From NCBI GenBank assembly GCA_011523945.1, contig WTFU01000048.1, positions 1 through 64,000 on the forward strand: a DNA stretch of 64,000 nucleotides. Reading direction: 5' to 3'. The stretch is from Mariniblastus sp. (GTDB taxonomy: Bacteria > Planctomycetota > Planctomycetia > Pirellulales > Pirellulaceae). Below the pieces are notes generated by a model. That model had not been told where the DNA came from and searched no databases. It was given only the letters and a program-made list of their open reading frames with translations. A program made the position numbers and the translations under genes. This document shows, piece after piece, positions 18,147-28,274 of this stretch (position 1 is the first letter of the stretch; each line of letters opens with the position of its first letter).

Positions 18147-19223
18147 ATGCCAATACTTGAAGCAGAAGGCTTGGTAAAAATTTATGGCCGACGCAGGGTG
18201 GTGGACGGCGTGTCGCTGCAGGTGGATCCAGGCGAGATCGTTGGCTTATTAGGACCCAACGGCGCGGGTAAAACGACCTCATTTAAGATGATGTGCGGCT
18301 TAGTTCGCCCCGACCGCGGTAAAGTTTACCTTCAGGATGCGGATGTCACTCAGTGGCCCCTACATGAACGAAGTCGAAGTGGAGGCATGGGATATCTTCC
18401 GCAGCAAGCCAGTGTTTTTGGCAAACTTTCCGTTGAGAAAAACCTGAAGGGAGTCATGCAATTGCTTGGCTTCAGTCGAAAGCAACAAAAAAGACGAACC
18501 GAGGAACTGCTTGAGCAATTCAAAATTGGTCACATTCGAAAAACTCGAGCAGGGAAACTGTCCGGCGGAGAACGTCGTCGATTGGAAATTGCTCGCTGCC
18601 TGGTTTCTGAGCCAAAAATTATAATGCTGGATGAACCTTTTGCCGGGATTGACCCTGTTACCGTTCAGAGCATTCAGATTATCATCAAGTCGCTTGCCAC
18701 CGATGGTATTGCCGTTTTGATAACCGACCATGCGGCGCGCGAAATTCTTCAAATCACCGACCGCACCTATGTGGTCAGCGAAGGACAAGTTCTCTGTAGC
18801 GGGAGTCAGGAAGAGATTCTTTCCAACCCTGACGTTCGAAACAAATACCTCGGCGACATCGAAATTCAAGGGTCACAATCCGCTCCAACACAATCTACAC
18901 CGCCGAATTCAACTCCGAATACGCCAACCATAAACGAGAGACGTCTGGAGAATAATGCAGACGGCTTTCCCAGCGACGCAGATATTCCATCGAGTACACC
19001 GAAGGAAGAACAAAATGCGATGCCGAAGTTTTTGAAACTTAATCGCGAAGGTTCGGGTCTCGAACCCGCTGAGCAAGAGGTCGTTGCAGCCTTAAACGCG
19101 GCAGGCCGAGAGGCCGCTGGTGGATCTGAGCGAATTCCCAATAGACCTAAAATAGTCTTTGCTGACTCAGAGCAGACGGAAAAGAAGAGAAGCACCCTGT
19201 TCAAATCGAGCGACCTTGATTAG
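18147..19223 (+). CDS. lptB: LPS export ABC transporter ATP-binding protein LptB, extended
   Basis: A 358-residue ATPase. Residues 1-240 match LptB, which powers lipopolysaccharide transfer with LptF/LptG: Walker A GPNGAGKT, the Q-loop GYLPQQASVF, the signature LSGGERRRLEIARCL, Walker B IIMLDEPFAGIDP and the switch ITDHAAREIL. A strong GGAGG ribosome site lies six bases before the ATG. The normal protein ends near residue 240; here about 115 extra residues follow, rich in Ser, Pro, Asn and Glu, probably disordered, with LKLNREGSGLEPAEQEVV as the only ordered-looking piece. Signal peptidase genes lie upstream, which fits envelope biogenesis. The role of the tail is unknown. Confidence 0.9.
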   Translation: MPILEAEGLVKIYGRRRVVDGVSLQVDPGEIVGLLGPNGAGKTTSFKMMCGLVRPDRGKVYLQDADVTQWPLHERSRSGGMGYLPQQASVFGKLSVEKNLKGVMQLLGFSRKQQKRRTEELLEQFKIGHIRKTRAGKLSGGERRRLEIARCLVSEPKIIMLDEPFAGIDPVTVQSIQIIIKSLATDGIAVLITDHAAREILQITDRTYVVSEGQVLCSGSQEEILSNPDVRNKYLGDIEIQGSQSAPTQSTPPNSTPNTPTINERRLENNADGFPSDADIPSSTPKEEQNAMPKFLKLNREGSGLEPAEQEVVAALNAAGREAAGGSERIPNRPKIVFADSEQTEKKRSTLFKSSDLD

Positions 19224-19276
19224 CCCCATCTAAGCTCAATCAATCTCATTTGATTGCCTCAGGTAGAACTGGGAAT

Positions 19277-20404
19277 CTAGTTCGCCTTGGTCAGCTTTTG
19301 CGTTTCAGATTTAAGTTGTCCGCACGCGGCTAAAATATCCCTTCCGCGGGGTGTTCGGATGGGCGCAGGAAGTCCTTTTGAATTTAGATAGCCGGCGAAT
19401 TTCTCGATTGTTTTAGAATCGGAACACTCGTATTCAGTGCCCGGCCAGGGATTAAATGGAATTAAATTAATCTTGGCTGGTATTCCATCCAACAATTCAA
19501 CCAATTCCCGACCGTCACGCAGACTATCGTTTACACCTTTGAGCATTACATACTCAAAGGTAATCCGGCGGGCATTGGAAAGCCCCGGGTAATCTCGACA
19601 GGCCGTCATTAATTTTTCAAGCGGATACTTCCCGTTGATCGGAACCAATTCGTCACGTAACTCATCACGAGTTGCATGCAGTGAGATTGCCAACATGACT
19701 TTGATTTCTTCACCGGTCCGATATATGCCGGGCACAACCCCCGAAGTCGACAAGGTAATTCGCCTCCGAGAGAAACAAAGCCCCTCGCCATCCAATGCGA
19801 TCAGTAACGCACTCTTCACGTTCTCAAAGTTGAACAGAGGTTCGCCCATTCCCATCATCACGATGTTGGATATCTTACGTCCCTCTAACGGTGCGATCAT
19901 CCCAGGAACGGGATCCATTCCGACAAAATCTGCAAGTCGGTAACGCGCGAGCATGATTTGACCAAGAATCTCATCTGCCTGAAGATTACGTACCATCTTT
20001 TGCGTGCCCGTATGGCAGAAGGTACAGGTCAGCGAACAGCCGACCTGGCTTGAAACGCATAAAGTCCCTCGATCAGTTTCCGGAATATAAACCGTTTCAA
20101 TTTCCACGGGCGCTCCCGCCCCCCGTGGTGGAAAACGCAATAACCATTTCCGCGTCCCGTCTTTAGAGACTTGCTCTTCGACAATTTCCGGATGCGTTAT
20201 CGAGAAAAATTGGTCTAGCTTCGCCCTCAGCTCTTTGCCCAGGTTTAGCATCTCATCAAAATCAGTCACGCCACGGACATAGAGCCAATGCCAGATTTGA
20301 TGGACGCGCATCTTGGCTTGATTTTCAGGAACGCCAATCGCCTGAAGCTCTTCCTTCAACTGCATACGGCTCAAGCCGATTAAACGTTTCTTTTGCTCGT
20401 CCAT
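19277..20404 (-). CDS. rlmN: 23S rRNA/tRNA adenine-C2 methyltransferase RlmN
   Basis: A 375-residue radical-SAM enzyme that methylates C2 of A2503 in 23S rRNA and A37 of some tRNAs. The cluster motif CSLTCTFC (Cys123, Cys127, Cys130) is clear. It is preceded by the VSSQVGC segment and followed by [12 protein letters not shown] and [11 protein letters not shown]. The C-terminus has [17 protein letters not shown] with the second methyl-carrying cysteine. The N-terminal helical domain ([11 protein letters not shown]) is typical. The length is normal. It is convergent with lptB. Confidence 0.96.
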   Translation of the reverse strand: MDEQKKRLIGLSRMQLKEELQAIGVPENQAKMRVHQIWHWLYVRGVTDFDEMLNLGKELRAKLDQFFSITHPEIVEEQVSKDGTRKWLLRFPPRGAGAPVEIETVYIPETDRGTLCVSSQVGCSLTCTFCHTGTQKMVRNLQADEILGQIMLARYRLADFVGMDPVPGMIAPLEGRKISNIVMMGMGEPLFNFENVKSALLIALDGEGLCFSRRRITLSTSGVVPGIYRTGEEIKVMLAISLHATRDELRDELVPINGKYPLEKLMTACRDYPGLSNARRITFEYVMLKGVNDSLRDGRELVELLDGIPAKINLIPFNPWPGTEYECSDSKTIEKFAGYLNSKGLPAPIRTPRGRDILAACGQLKSETQKLTKAN

Positions 20405-20542
20405 TTCCCATCAATTCTTGTGGCATTTAATTGCCTCGTAATCAACCACTCACCGTGCATTAGCGGAGCGAATCCACAACAACTAACCGCTCGCCCATTG
20501 CAAGCCAGCCAACCTTTCACGCGTACAAATTCAAAAATCCAA

Positions 20543-21619
20543 TCACTTATTAATCAAATTGTAGTCCGCGGGTTTCTTTCCCTTTTCAAAATTTCCAAAA
20601 CCGAAAGGCGTTGGTTTGTATTCATCTACGTAATTCACATTCGCCTTCGCAGGAATATCGTTTTCCATTCCAACGCACCAAAAACAGGCATTGACCACCA
20701 AGCGGCGAAGTCCCTCACTCTCGAAATCGGTCGAAGCCCCCATGGTAGTACAAAAAATACGTGATTTCCCCCCATCTTTTTGCGGATGGGACTGAACCCA
20801 CGCGATCGGCATCATTGGATTATTTTTAGGGCCGTCCACCGGTTTTGCATCAGGTGTCATCCCCGCCAGCACGGCGCCATCCAATAGTACCGTCGCGGTT
20901 TTCGGGAGATTTCGAATTCCATAGACATCCGATGGCCCCCAAACGTCCGTGACTCCTCGAAGAATGGGATTGGATTTATTGGCCTCAACAATTACACCCC
21001 GGCAGCTCTCAGACTTATGACGCCCGTGATGGTTGATCCATGTGTCTCCCAGAATTTGTTGGCCGAACCCACCCTTCCACTCCTTGGAGTTAAATCCGTA
21101 TTGCTTGTAGGAACTCTTGGAATCGCCACCAAAATTGAATGCATGAGTTGAAGTGCGGGTGCCAATGATTGGTTTACCAGCTTCCACATAATCCACAAAA
21201 TGCTTCATTTGCTCATCCGGAAGATTACGAAACCGAAGGCCGAGGATTAACAGATCAGCAGTATCAATCATTTCCATTCCGGGAATGTTCTTTTGGTAAG
21301 AAGGGACGATCTCACCTGATTTCGGATCAATGGGAAACAGAACGGTGCATTTGAAACCGAAACGAACCGCCAATATTTTCCCCAACATAGGCATTGTCTG
21401 CTCGCTTCGATATTCATCATCGCCAGCGATCAAAACGATGTGTTTCCCGTTACCCGGCCCTTCAAAACCGTCGTACTGACACCATAACGAATCCGTTGAA
21501 GCAACACCCCGATTTGTCTCATTGACCATCGCTTGAACTTGGGTCTGATTCGGAATCGCAACAAAACACATAACCGCCAGAGCGAAAACTTCCGTTGCTC
21601 GCCGTAAAAGATTGTTCAT
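20543..21619 (-). CDS. Exported ThuA-like domain protein
   Basis: A 358-residue exported protein with an N-terminal signal peptide (VFALAVMCFVAIPNQTQVQA) and a class I glutamine amidotransferase-like fold of the ThuA type. The core reads HIVLIAGDDEYRSEQTMPML, then DLLILGLRFRNLPDEQMKHFVDYVEAGKPIIGTRTSTHAF. ThuA was named from trehalose utilisation, and many planctomycete copies are secreted and of unknown substrate. The ATG overlaps the sulfatase stop by four bases (ATGA), so the two are translationally coupled. A joint role in breaking down sulfated glycans is inferred from this. Confidence 0.82.
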   Translation of the reverse strand: MNNLLRRATEVFALAVMCFVAIPNQTQVQAMVNETNRGVASTDSLWCQYDGFEGPGNGKHIVLIAGDDEYRSEQTMPMLGKILAVRFGFKCTVLFPIDPKSGEIVPSYQKNIPGMEMIDTADLLILGLRFRNLPDEQMKHFVDYVEAGKPIIGTRTSTHAFNFGGDSKSSYKQYGFNSKEWKGGFGQQILGDTWINHHGRHKSESCRGVIVEANKSNPILRGVTDVWGPSDVYGIRNLPKTATVLLDGAVLAGMTPDAKPVDGPKNNPMMPIAWVQSHPQKDGGKSRIFCTTMGASTDFESEGLRRLVVNACFWCVGMENDIPAKANVNYVDEYKPTPFGFGNFEKGKKPADYNLINK

Positions 21620-23196
21620 TTTTTATCCTTATCTTGCCTTGAGTTAAAATGAGGTAGGGGATTTTCGTCGCCTAATATTAATGCAAACTCGGTCTCCAAC
21701 TGCGACCCTTTCTCCGGATTCTTCAGCAACAGATCTATCTGTTCTTCCGGATCATCAGAGAGATTGTACAACTGATAGGGTCTTTGAAACGGCTTTCCCT
21801 TTGGTAACTGCCGCCCCCCGGAACCGTTTCCAAGAATCAACTTCCAATTCCCCTTCCGCACTGCAAAAACACCTGCGGCTGAATGATGAATCACCGCCTT
21901 TTTACGATGATACACTCGATCAGGCAATGCAAGCGCTGAAGGTAAAAAAGAAAAACTATCTTCCGAATGAGCCGAATCGACAGCCACACCCGCTGCTTCG
22001 CAAACGGTAGCTAGAATATCCGTCAGACAAATAACACTTGGGTTGCTGACACCCGATTTGATTTTCCCGGGCCACCGAACCAGAAAAGGCACACGGTGGC
22101 CTGCCTCGTAGATGTCAGCCTTCGTCCCTCGAAAAATACCGTTGGCTTGATGATGTTTTGATGAGTAGCCTTGAACCGTATCGTCATCTACATGATCCGG
22201 TACGCTAGCTTCCTCAGGCAATCGCTTCATAAAAGAACCATTATCACTCGTCACCAATAACAGTGTATTTTCCGCCACCCCCGCTTTATCCAAAGCATCA
22301 ACGATTCCTCCGACTGTCCAATCAACCTGAGCAACAAAATCTCCGTATGGGCCAAGACTTGTTTTACCTTGAAATTGTTCCATAGGGATAACGGGTTTGT
22401 GCGGAGCAGGCATCGGAAAATATAGGAAAAAAGGCTTTCCACGACTCGCACTTTGACGAATAAAACTCTTGGATTTTTCCAGCAAGTGCCCGAGACTTGC
22501 TTCATGATCGAAATCATCACTTATCTCGCCTATCCGTAAATACTGAGGGAAGCCACGTTTCTCAATTACCTTTTTCGGAATCGATGTGACGCTACCATTT
22601 TCTACATAGACGTAAGGACTCATATCCAGTGAAGCAGGTATGATGTACGAGTAACTAAATCCGTGTTCACCCGGACCGTCGGCAATAGGCTGGCGGTAGT
22701 CTACCCAGCGATCTTCTTCATCACGAAAGTGACCATTTTTTTTCGGGCGATCTGATTTACTACGCCAACCTAAACCAAGATGCCACTTACCAATGCAGGC
22801 AGTCTCATAGCCCGCGGAATGCAAGAGCGAGGCGATGGTTGGCTGACCTTCTTCGATCAAGGGCTCAGAGTAACCATTCAAGACTCCTTTTTTCAGGCGG
22901 GTTCGCCATGCGTAACGACCACACATCAATCCATATCTCGTTGGCGTACAAACGCTAGATCCAGTATGCGCGTCGGTAAATCGCATGCCCTCCCGAGCCA
23001 AACGATTGAAGGCAGGCGTCGGAATCCCCGACGAAGCATTGTTCGGCTCGATATCCCCAAAACCCAAATCGTCAGCCAGCACCAAAACCACATTGGGACG
23101 CTGTTCCACTTCGCCGGAATCTACAGCGAACACAACCGCAGAGAACTGCAAGCCAATTATCACCAGCGAGATGATTAGATTAGAAGACTGTTCCAT
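21616..23196 (-). CDS. Exported sulfatase
   Basis: A 526-residue type I sulfatase of the alkaline phosphatase superfamily that hydrolyses sulfate esters after export. The signal peptide covers about residues 6-25. NVVLVLADDLGFGD holds the metal-binding Asp42 and Asp43. The formylglycine motif CTPTR begins at Cys83, followed by GLMCGRY. LVTSDNGSF later holds the second metal pair. Activity needs an FGE-type maturase, not present here. I chose the ATG at 23196; a GTG four codons earlier is also open. It is coupled to the ThuA-like gene. Planctomycetes carry many such enzymes for algal polysaccharides; the substrate cannot be told. Confidence 0.92.
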   Translation of the reverse strand: MEQSSNLIISLVIIGLQFSAVVFAVDSGEVEQRPNVVLVLADDLGFGDIEPNNASSGIPTPAFNRLAREGMRFTDAHTGSSVCTPTRYGLMCGRYAWRTRLKKGVLNGYSEPLIEEGQPTIASLLHSAGYETACIGKWHLGLGWRSKSDRPKKNGHFRDEEDRWVDYRQPIADGPGEHGFSYSYIIPASLDMSPYVYVENGSVTSIPKKVIEKRGFPQYLRIGEISDDFDHEASLGHLLEKSKSFIRQSASRGKPFFLYFPMPAPHKPVIPMEQFQGKTSLGPYGDFVAQVDWTVGGIVDALDKAGVAENTLLLVTSDNGSFMKRLPEEASVPDHVDDDTVQGYSSKHHQANGIFRGTKADIYEAGHRVPFLVRWPGKIKSGVSNPSVICLTDILATVCEAAGVAVDSAHSEDSFSFLPSALALPDRVYHRKKAVIHHSAAGVFAVRKGNWKLILGNGSGGRQLPKGKPFQRPYQLYNLSDDPEEQIDLLLKNPEKGSQLETEFALILGDENPLPHFNSRQDKDKK

Positions 23197-23292
23197 GAAC
23201 GCACCCACATCTTCGCTAATAACTTTTGCCGTTCAAATTCCAACTGAGAACAGGGAGACTTCCGAAGTCAATCTCGCCACTACCCGATTTAA

Positions 23293-23829
23293 CTAATTGA
23301 AATCGATCAAACTGAAGACCGGATATTTCTCAAGCTTTTTGAGCCCCTCAAGAAATTGAAGGTGGATCAAAAATGCACAGCCCGCCACGTTTCCTCCGCA
23401 CGACTCAATCATCTCGCAGCAAGCCTGAACCGTGCCACCCGTTGCCAGCAAATCATCAATCACTAAAACATTTTGCTCCTCCTGAATGCCATCTACATGC
23501 ATTTCAAGAGTGTCCGATCCGTATTCAAGATCGTAACTGAAACTATGTTTTTCGAAAGGCAGTTTGCCCGGCTTTCGAATTGGAACCATTCCAACCCCTA
23601 AACGCATCGCAAGCGGCACTGCAAACAGAAACCCTCGCGCTTCAGCGGCGGCGATCACATCAATTTTTTCGTTTTGATACTTTGCAACAAACTGATCAAT
23701 ACACTCGGTTAACGCAGCATGACTGCCCAACAACGGAGTAATGTCTTTGAAAGTAATTCCCGGCTTGGGAAAATCAGGGACATCACGAATAAAGTCTACT
23801 AAATTGATCGAATTTGAGGTTTGCGTCAT
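23293..23829 (-). CDS. apt: Adenine phosphoribosyltransferase
   Basis: A 178-residue cytoplasmic salvage enzyme that makes AMP from adenine and PRPP. It begins with IRDVPDFPKPGITFKDITPLL, the classical Apt opening, contains AEARGFLFAVPLAMRL, and has the PRPP loop VLVIDDLLATGGT. The length is as expected. It is transcribed in the same direction as the sulfatase downstream but with a 96-base gap, so it is probably a separate unit. Confidence 0.96.
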   Translation of the reverse strand: MTQTSNSINLVDFIRDVPDFPKPGITFKDITPLLGSHAALTECIDQFVAKYQNEKIDVIAAAEARGFLFAVPLAMRLGVGMVPIRKPGKLPFEKHSFSYDLEYGSDTLEMHVDGIQEEQNVLVIDDLLATGGTVQACCEMIESCGGNVAGCAFLIHLQFLEGLKKLEKYPVFSLIDFN

Positions 23830-24139
23830 CAGGCTCTCAGCTAGTTTCTATGTGCTAAAACAATATGGTTTACATCATCTCACGAATCGCTTCTGCGGCC
23901 TCCAATTATATCCCTAAAACAAAAATGGCACTACCACTTGATCCGCAGAGAGCATTTCAATCAATTCACACCAAGCTTCCTGACACACATCGCATCATTA
24001 AAGTTGTGTGAGGCATTCCCAATGGGTTATTCCAGAGCGACAGCCTACCCTTTTGCCATCTCAGCCTCGACGCCACGTAGCTTAACAACTCTTTCACAGG
24101 TAAACTGTATTCGGTTCAGCAGACATCTGGGACTAAACC
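23830..24139. other. Intergenic region between divergent genes
   Basis: This 310-base gap separates apt and the DUF454 gene and should hold both promoters. A TGGCAC lies near 23926 but has no matching -12 half. I saw no clear sigma-70 pair, RNA gene or repeat. Confidence 0.45.
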
Positions 24140-24553
24140 TTGGCCAACTCAAAACTCAAACGTTACACCCTTGCCACGATTGGACTGCTATTCGTCATCG
24201 TAGCGGCAGTCGGAGCCGTACTTCCTGGCATCCCGACCGTCGGTCCTTTGATGCTGGCCTCATACTTTTTACTGAAAAGTTCACCGGCACTAGAAAAACG
24301 ATTGATTCGAAACCGCTTTTTTGCGAAATATCTTGCTTACATCGACGGCACAACTCCGATGACCCATCGCATGCGAATCACATCCATTTTGATGATGTGG
24401 ATCAGTATCTCGATCAGTGCGGCCGTCTCAATGGCCACTGGCAATCTCAAATTTTGGCTAATAGGCACTCTAGTCGTCGCCGGATTGATCGGCACGGTTT
24501 TCATTTGGCGGTATCGAAGAGGAACCGCGTCCGCCAAGTGCGATACTGAATAA
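24140..24553 (+). CDS. DUF454 (YbaN-like) inner membrane protein
   Basis: A 137-residue small membrane protein. The N-terminal helix LATIGLLFVIVAAVGAVLP is followed by the family motif GIPTVGPLMLASYFLLKSSP, then RNRFFAKYL and two closing helices. These match the DUF454/YbaN family of inner membrane proteins of unknown function. The start is a TTG with GGGA seven bases upstream; there is no earlier ATG in frame close by. It is convergent with smc, with 54 bases between. Confidence 0.85.
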   Translation: MANSKLKRYTLATIGLLFVIVAAVGAVLPGIPTVGPLMLASYFLLKSSPALEKRLIRNRFFAKYLAYIDGTTPMTHRMRITSILMMWISISISAAVSMATGNLKFWLIGTLVVAGLIGTVFIWRYRRGTASAKCDTE

Positions 24554-24607
24554 CGCGAAAAAAATGAAAGAAAGATGGAAACAAACAGGCCATCTAAACA
24601 TGACGAC

Positions 24608-27600
24608 CTATGCCGCGTCACCTTCGTTTCGCTGCAATGCTTCGTCTGAAATATGACCGTCTTCACTGACGTCTTCGAACCGAACACTGACCCGCTTTGA
24701 GACGCCAGATTCTTGCATCGTAATTCCGTAAAGTGTGGTGGCGGCTGTCATTGTCTTTTTTGAGTGTGTCACAATCACAAACTTGGTCCATCCGAGGAAA
24801 CTCTTTAGAACGTCCACGAAGCGTCCGATGTTCGCCTCGTCAAATGGAGCATCAACCTCATCAAGGACACAGAACGGGCTTGGGCGAAACTGAAAAATCG
24901 CCATCAATAATGACACCGCTGTTAAAGCTTTTTCACCACCACTGAGAAGACTGTTACTGAACTCTGGCTTTCCGGGCGGCGTTGCGATAATTTCAACGCC
25001 CGCCTCCAGTGGGTCGACATCCGCCTCAAGAATGATATCGGCCTTACCACCACCGAACGTCTGCCTAAATAACTTTTGAAAGTTGAGACGTATTGCCTCA
25101 AGCGTTTCGACAAATAACTTACGACTATCGTTATCAATTCGAACAATAATCTTTTCAAGTGTCTCCTTCGCCTGCACTAGATCCTGGTACTGCTCATCCA
25201 TTGCAAGGTACCGCCCCTCAAGTTCCTCCAGTTCCTTAAGGGCATCCAGATTGACCGAACCAATGGAGCCAATTTTTTTCCGTAGCTGGCTTATTTCAGC
25301 ATCAATCTCGTCGCGCTGTTCCTGCTCTTCGTCCGAAGGTGACTCTTCCTGAGTAGCGAGGTCGATTCCATAATCATCAAGCATTCTTTCAGCCAACTGC
25401 GAACGCTGCATACTGATTTTTTCAATTCGCACTTTAGCAGAATTGATTCGCTCTTCCGTTGTTCGCAACAGATCGCGTTCCGAATTTAACTCCGCGGACA
25501 TTTCGCGACGTGTCTTATCAACCGCAAGTCGATCTTCGGTGAACTGGGTCAATAAATCCGCGAGCTCATTTTTACGAGCACTCAGTTCACCCATCTCGGC
25601 ATTGGATCTTTCGATTTCTTCTTTCGCAGCCTGAGTTGCAGCCTCATCACCGACCCGCTGAGATTCAAGCTGGGCGTCGACTCGCTGTAACTCTTCATAC
25701 TCCTGCCGGATATGGTTGACGCGGGACTGTGCGCTCGACATAACCTGCTCAGCCTTCGCCAGCTTTACCTTAGCTGCTGTCAACAACTGTTCAACTTCCG
25801 AGCGCCTTTCAGCTGACTGAGTTGATTCAACTTCATCAGTGTCAATTGCATCTTGCAGTCGCTTGATTTCAGACTCACTCTCAATCAAACTCGCCCGGTC
25901 ATGATCCAACTTTTTGCCGACCGCCTGCATCTTTTCATCATGCTGAGCAAATTCCTGATTGGCAGTTTCCAGCTGAGCCTCAGTTTGATGGAACTGTTTC
26001 TCAGCAGCCATCGCCTGATTTTTTTGATCGGACAACCGATTCGAAAGATCACTGTTGGTATCGATTTGCGCCTGAACACGCTCCTGAGCGTCGGCTTCTT
26101 TGACGGTAAGATCCTGAACCTGATCTCGACACAAACTTATTTGCTCATCGAGTCGAATCAACTCTCGTTTCAATGCCCGCAGCTCACTACGTCGAGAGAC
26201 TAACCCGGAGGTAACTGACTTTGGCCCAACCACCAGAGCCCCATCGGACTCAACAATTTCTCCATCGAGGGTCACGAATCGAACTTTCTCAGCATTCGCA
26301 TGGTTACCGTGCAACTCGAGCGCGTCAGCAAGTGTCTTGACGACCCAGGTGCCTCCGAGCAATTGTCGAATGAAAGATGCGTATGGCGGCTCAACCTGCA
26401 CCAAACGATCAGCACGGCCGATCACGCCAGGTGCACCGTTCAGATTTACATTCGGATCCGTCCCAAACGTGGGAGGCGAGTCAAGCTGAATCAGTCCCAC
26501 CCGACCGTTCAGCTTTAGCTTCTCTTCTGCAATCTCATTAGTCAAAAGAAGACCGTCAACAACCACAAATTGTGCTAACTCACCCAGTGCCACATCAACA
26601 ATCGCCGCATGCTGAACATTAACCGAGACCAGATCTGCAACCAAACCGATAACATCCCCCATGGGACCCGTTGGGTTAAGTTTAGCCTCCTGTAGTAGCT
26701 CCTTCGCTCCCGCGTTGATCCCTTCGAGGCTTTTCTCCAACTCCTCAATTACTTCAGCTCTCTGAGCTAGACCGGATTGCTGGTTAGTGAGATCCGACAT
26801 CCGCTCCCGTCGACCGGCGAGTTCGGATTTAAGATGGTCATACTCCTTGCGTGCAATTGCCAATGCTGAATCATTTGATTCCGCTTCCTCTTGGAGCCGA
26901 TTCCATTGCGACGTGAACCCCTCCCACGAATCTCGATGCGCTCCCAGCGTTGCCTCGAGATCGATGATTAACTTGCCAGTTTTGGATTTCGCTTCACGCA
27001 AAGTTTCTACTTGGGATTCCGCTGCACTGACAGCGCGCCCAACAAGCGTGGCGGATTCTGAATATTCCGCGATCTTATTTCGTTTTTCTTCATTACCTGC
27101 CCGCCACCGTTTTATTTTTGAATCCAGTTCGATCAGTTCAGCTTCGAGCCCGGCAAGCCCGTCTGAAGCACTCTCAAAATTTTCATTTGCAGATTTCGCT
27201 TCTTCTTCAATCGCTTGAATTCTGTTTTGAAATTCCTTGGCGCGCTGACTAGACCGCTCCAACTGCTCCCGCATTTGCAATTCACGCGTATGAAGATCTT
27301 CAAGCCTCGAATGATTAAGAGTCAGACGAGATTCAACCTGAGCAAGAGATTCTCTCACCTGAGTCGCTGATTCCTGATGCTGCGTCAAATCGTTTGAAAT
27401 TTCGTCGAGACGATCTTCAATTGCTTTCGTTTCAACTTTTCGGGAATCGATACTCCTCGACAATTCCTCCGCCTTCTCCGAATCAGCCGAGTATTCCGTT
27501 TCAATCTTTGCGAGCTTTTCCGTAAACGTTCGGTAATCTTTTAGCCCCACAAACGTTCGCAACTGTTGCAGGCGATCGGAATACTCTTTGTAACGCGCTG

Positions 27601-28240
27601 CCTTAGAAGCTTGAGACTTAACACTGCGGTAACGGCTTCCAACCTCGTCAACAATGTCTGCCAAACGAACTAGATTCGCTTCGACCCGGGCGAGTCGCCG
27701 CTGAGCGTCTACTTTTTTAGCTTTAAAACGACTGATTCCGGCTGCTTCTTCAAAAATTGCGCGGCGATCTTTCGCATTGGTCGACAACATTCGCTCGACC
27801 TTGCCTTGCTCAATCAGACTGTAGGCATCGGTTCCAACTCCAGTCCCCCGAAAAAGCTCACGAATATCTTTCAGCCGACTCGTTTCGCCGTTAATTAGAT
27901 ATTCCGACTCTCCACTGCGATACACCCGGCGACTTACATGAACCTCGTCCGCATCATAAGCGAATCGATTGTCAGAATTTTCCAGGACAATGGTTGCTGT
28001 TGCAGAATTGGACGGACGTCGGGAATTGGCGCCGGACGAGCCTTTAAAGATGACATCCGACATGTCCTTACCGCGCAGACTTTTCGCACTTTGCTCACCC
28101 AGCACCCATTTGATCGCGTCGACAATGTTCGACTTCCCGGAACCGTTTGGACCCACGACAACCGTGATCCCGGGCGGGAACTCAAATCGGGTTTTGTCAG
28201 CAAAGCTTTTGAACCCACTGAGTTCAAGCGCCTTCAACAT
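24608..28240 (-). CDS. smc: Chromosome partition protein SMC
   Basis: A 1210-residue ATPase that organises and segregates the chromosome as a dimer with ScpA and ScpB. The N-terminal head has GFKSFADKT and Walker A GPNGSGKS (residues 29-36). Two long coiled coils (about 170-500 and 680-1020) flank a hinge with VIGLVADLVSVNVQHAAIVDVAL. The C-terminal head has the signature LLSGGEKALTA and Walker B FCVLDEVDAPFDEANI. The length is typical. It lies 34 bases after the FlgI-like lipoprotein gene and is probably co-transcribed with it. scpA and scpB are not in the window. Confidence 0.97.
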   Translation of the reverse strand: MLKALELSGFKSFADKTRFEFPPGITVVVGPNGSGKSNIVDAIKWVLGEQSAKSLRGKDMSDVIFKGSSGANSRRPSNSATATIVLENSDNRFAYDADEVHVSRRVYRSGESEYLINGETSRLKDIRELFRGTGVGTDAYSLIEQGKVERMLSTNAKDRRAIFEEAAGISRFKAKKVDAQRRLARVEANLVRLADIVDEVGSRYRSVKSQASKAARYKEYSDRLQQLRTFVGLKDYRTFTEKLAKIETEYSADSEKAEELSRSIDSRKVETKAIEDRLDEISNDLTQHQESATQVRESLAQVESRLTLNHSRLEDLHTRELQMREQLERSSQRAKEFQNRIQAIEEEAKSANENFESASDGLAGLEAELIELDSKIKRWRAGNEEKRNKIAEYSESATLVGRAVSAAESQVETLREAKSKTGKLIIDLEATLGAHRDSWEGFTSQWNRLQEEAESNDSALAIARKEYDHLKSELAGRRERMSDLTNQQSGLAQRAEVIEELEKSLEGINAGAKELLQEAKLNPTGPMGDVIGLVADLVSVNVQHAAIVDVALGELAQFVVVDGLLLTNEIAEEKLKLNGRVGLIQLDSPPTFGTDPNVNLNGAPGVIGRADRLVQVEPPYASFIRQLLGGTWVVKTLADALELHGNHANAEKVRFVTLDGEIVESDGALVVGPKSVTSGLVSRRSELRALKRELIRLDEQISLCRDQVQDLTVKEADAQERVQAQIDTNSDLSNRLSDQKNQAMAAEKQFHQTEAQLETANQEFAQHDEKMQAVGKKLDHDRASLIESESEIKRLQDAIDTDEVESTQSAERRSEVEQLLTAAKVKLAKAEQVMSSAQSRVNHIRQEYEELQRVDAQLESQRVGDEAATQAAKEEIERSNAEMGELSARKNELADLLTQFTEDRLAVDKTRREMSAELNSERDLLRTTEERINSAKVRIEKISMQRSQLAERMLDDYGIDLATQEESPSDEEQEQRDEIDAEISQLRKKIGSIGSVNLDALKELEELEGRYLAMDEQYQDLVQAKETLEKIIVRIDNDSRKLFVETLEAIRLNFQKLFRQTFGGGKADIILEADVDPLEAGVEIIATPPGKPEFSNSLLSGGEKALTAVSLLMAIFQFRPSPFCVLDEVDAPFDEANIGRFVDVLKSFLGWTKFVIVTHSKKTMTAATTLYGITMQESGVSKRVSVRFEDVSEDGHISDEALQRNEGDAA

Positions 28241-28274
28241 GCGTTGATACCGTTTTGACTAAAAAGCTGCGATT

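Noticed and set aside
23926-23941. TGGCACTACCACTTGA resembling a sigma-54 promoter
   Set aside because: The TTG is shifted by one base and lacks the following C, so the GC element is missing.
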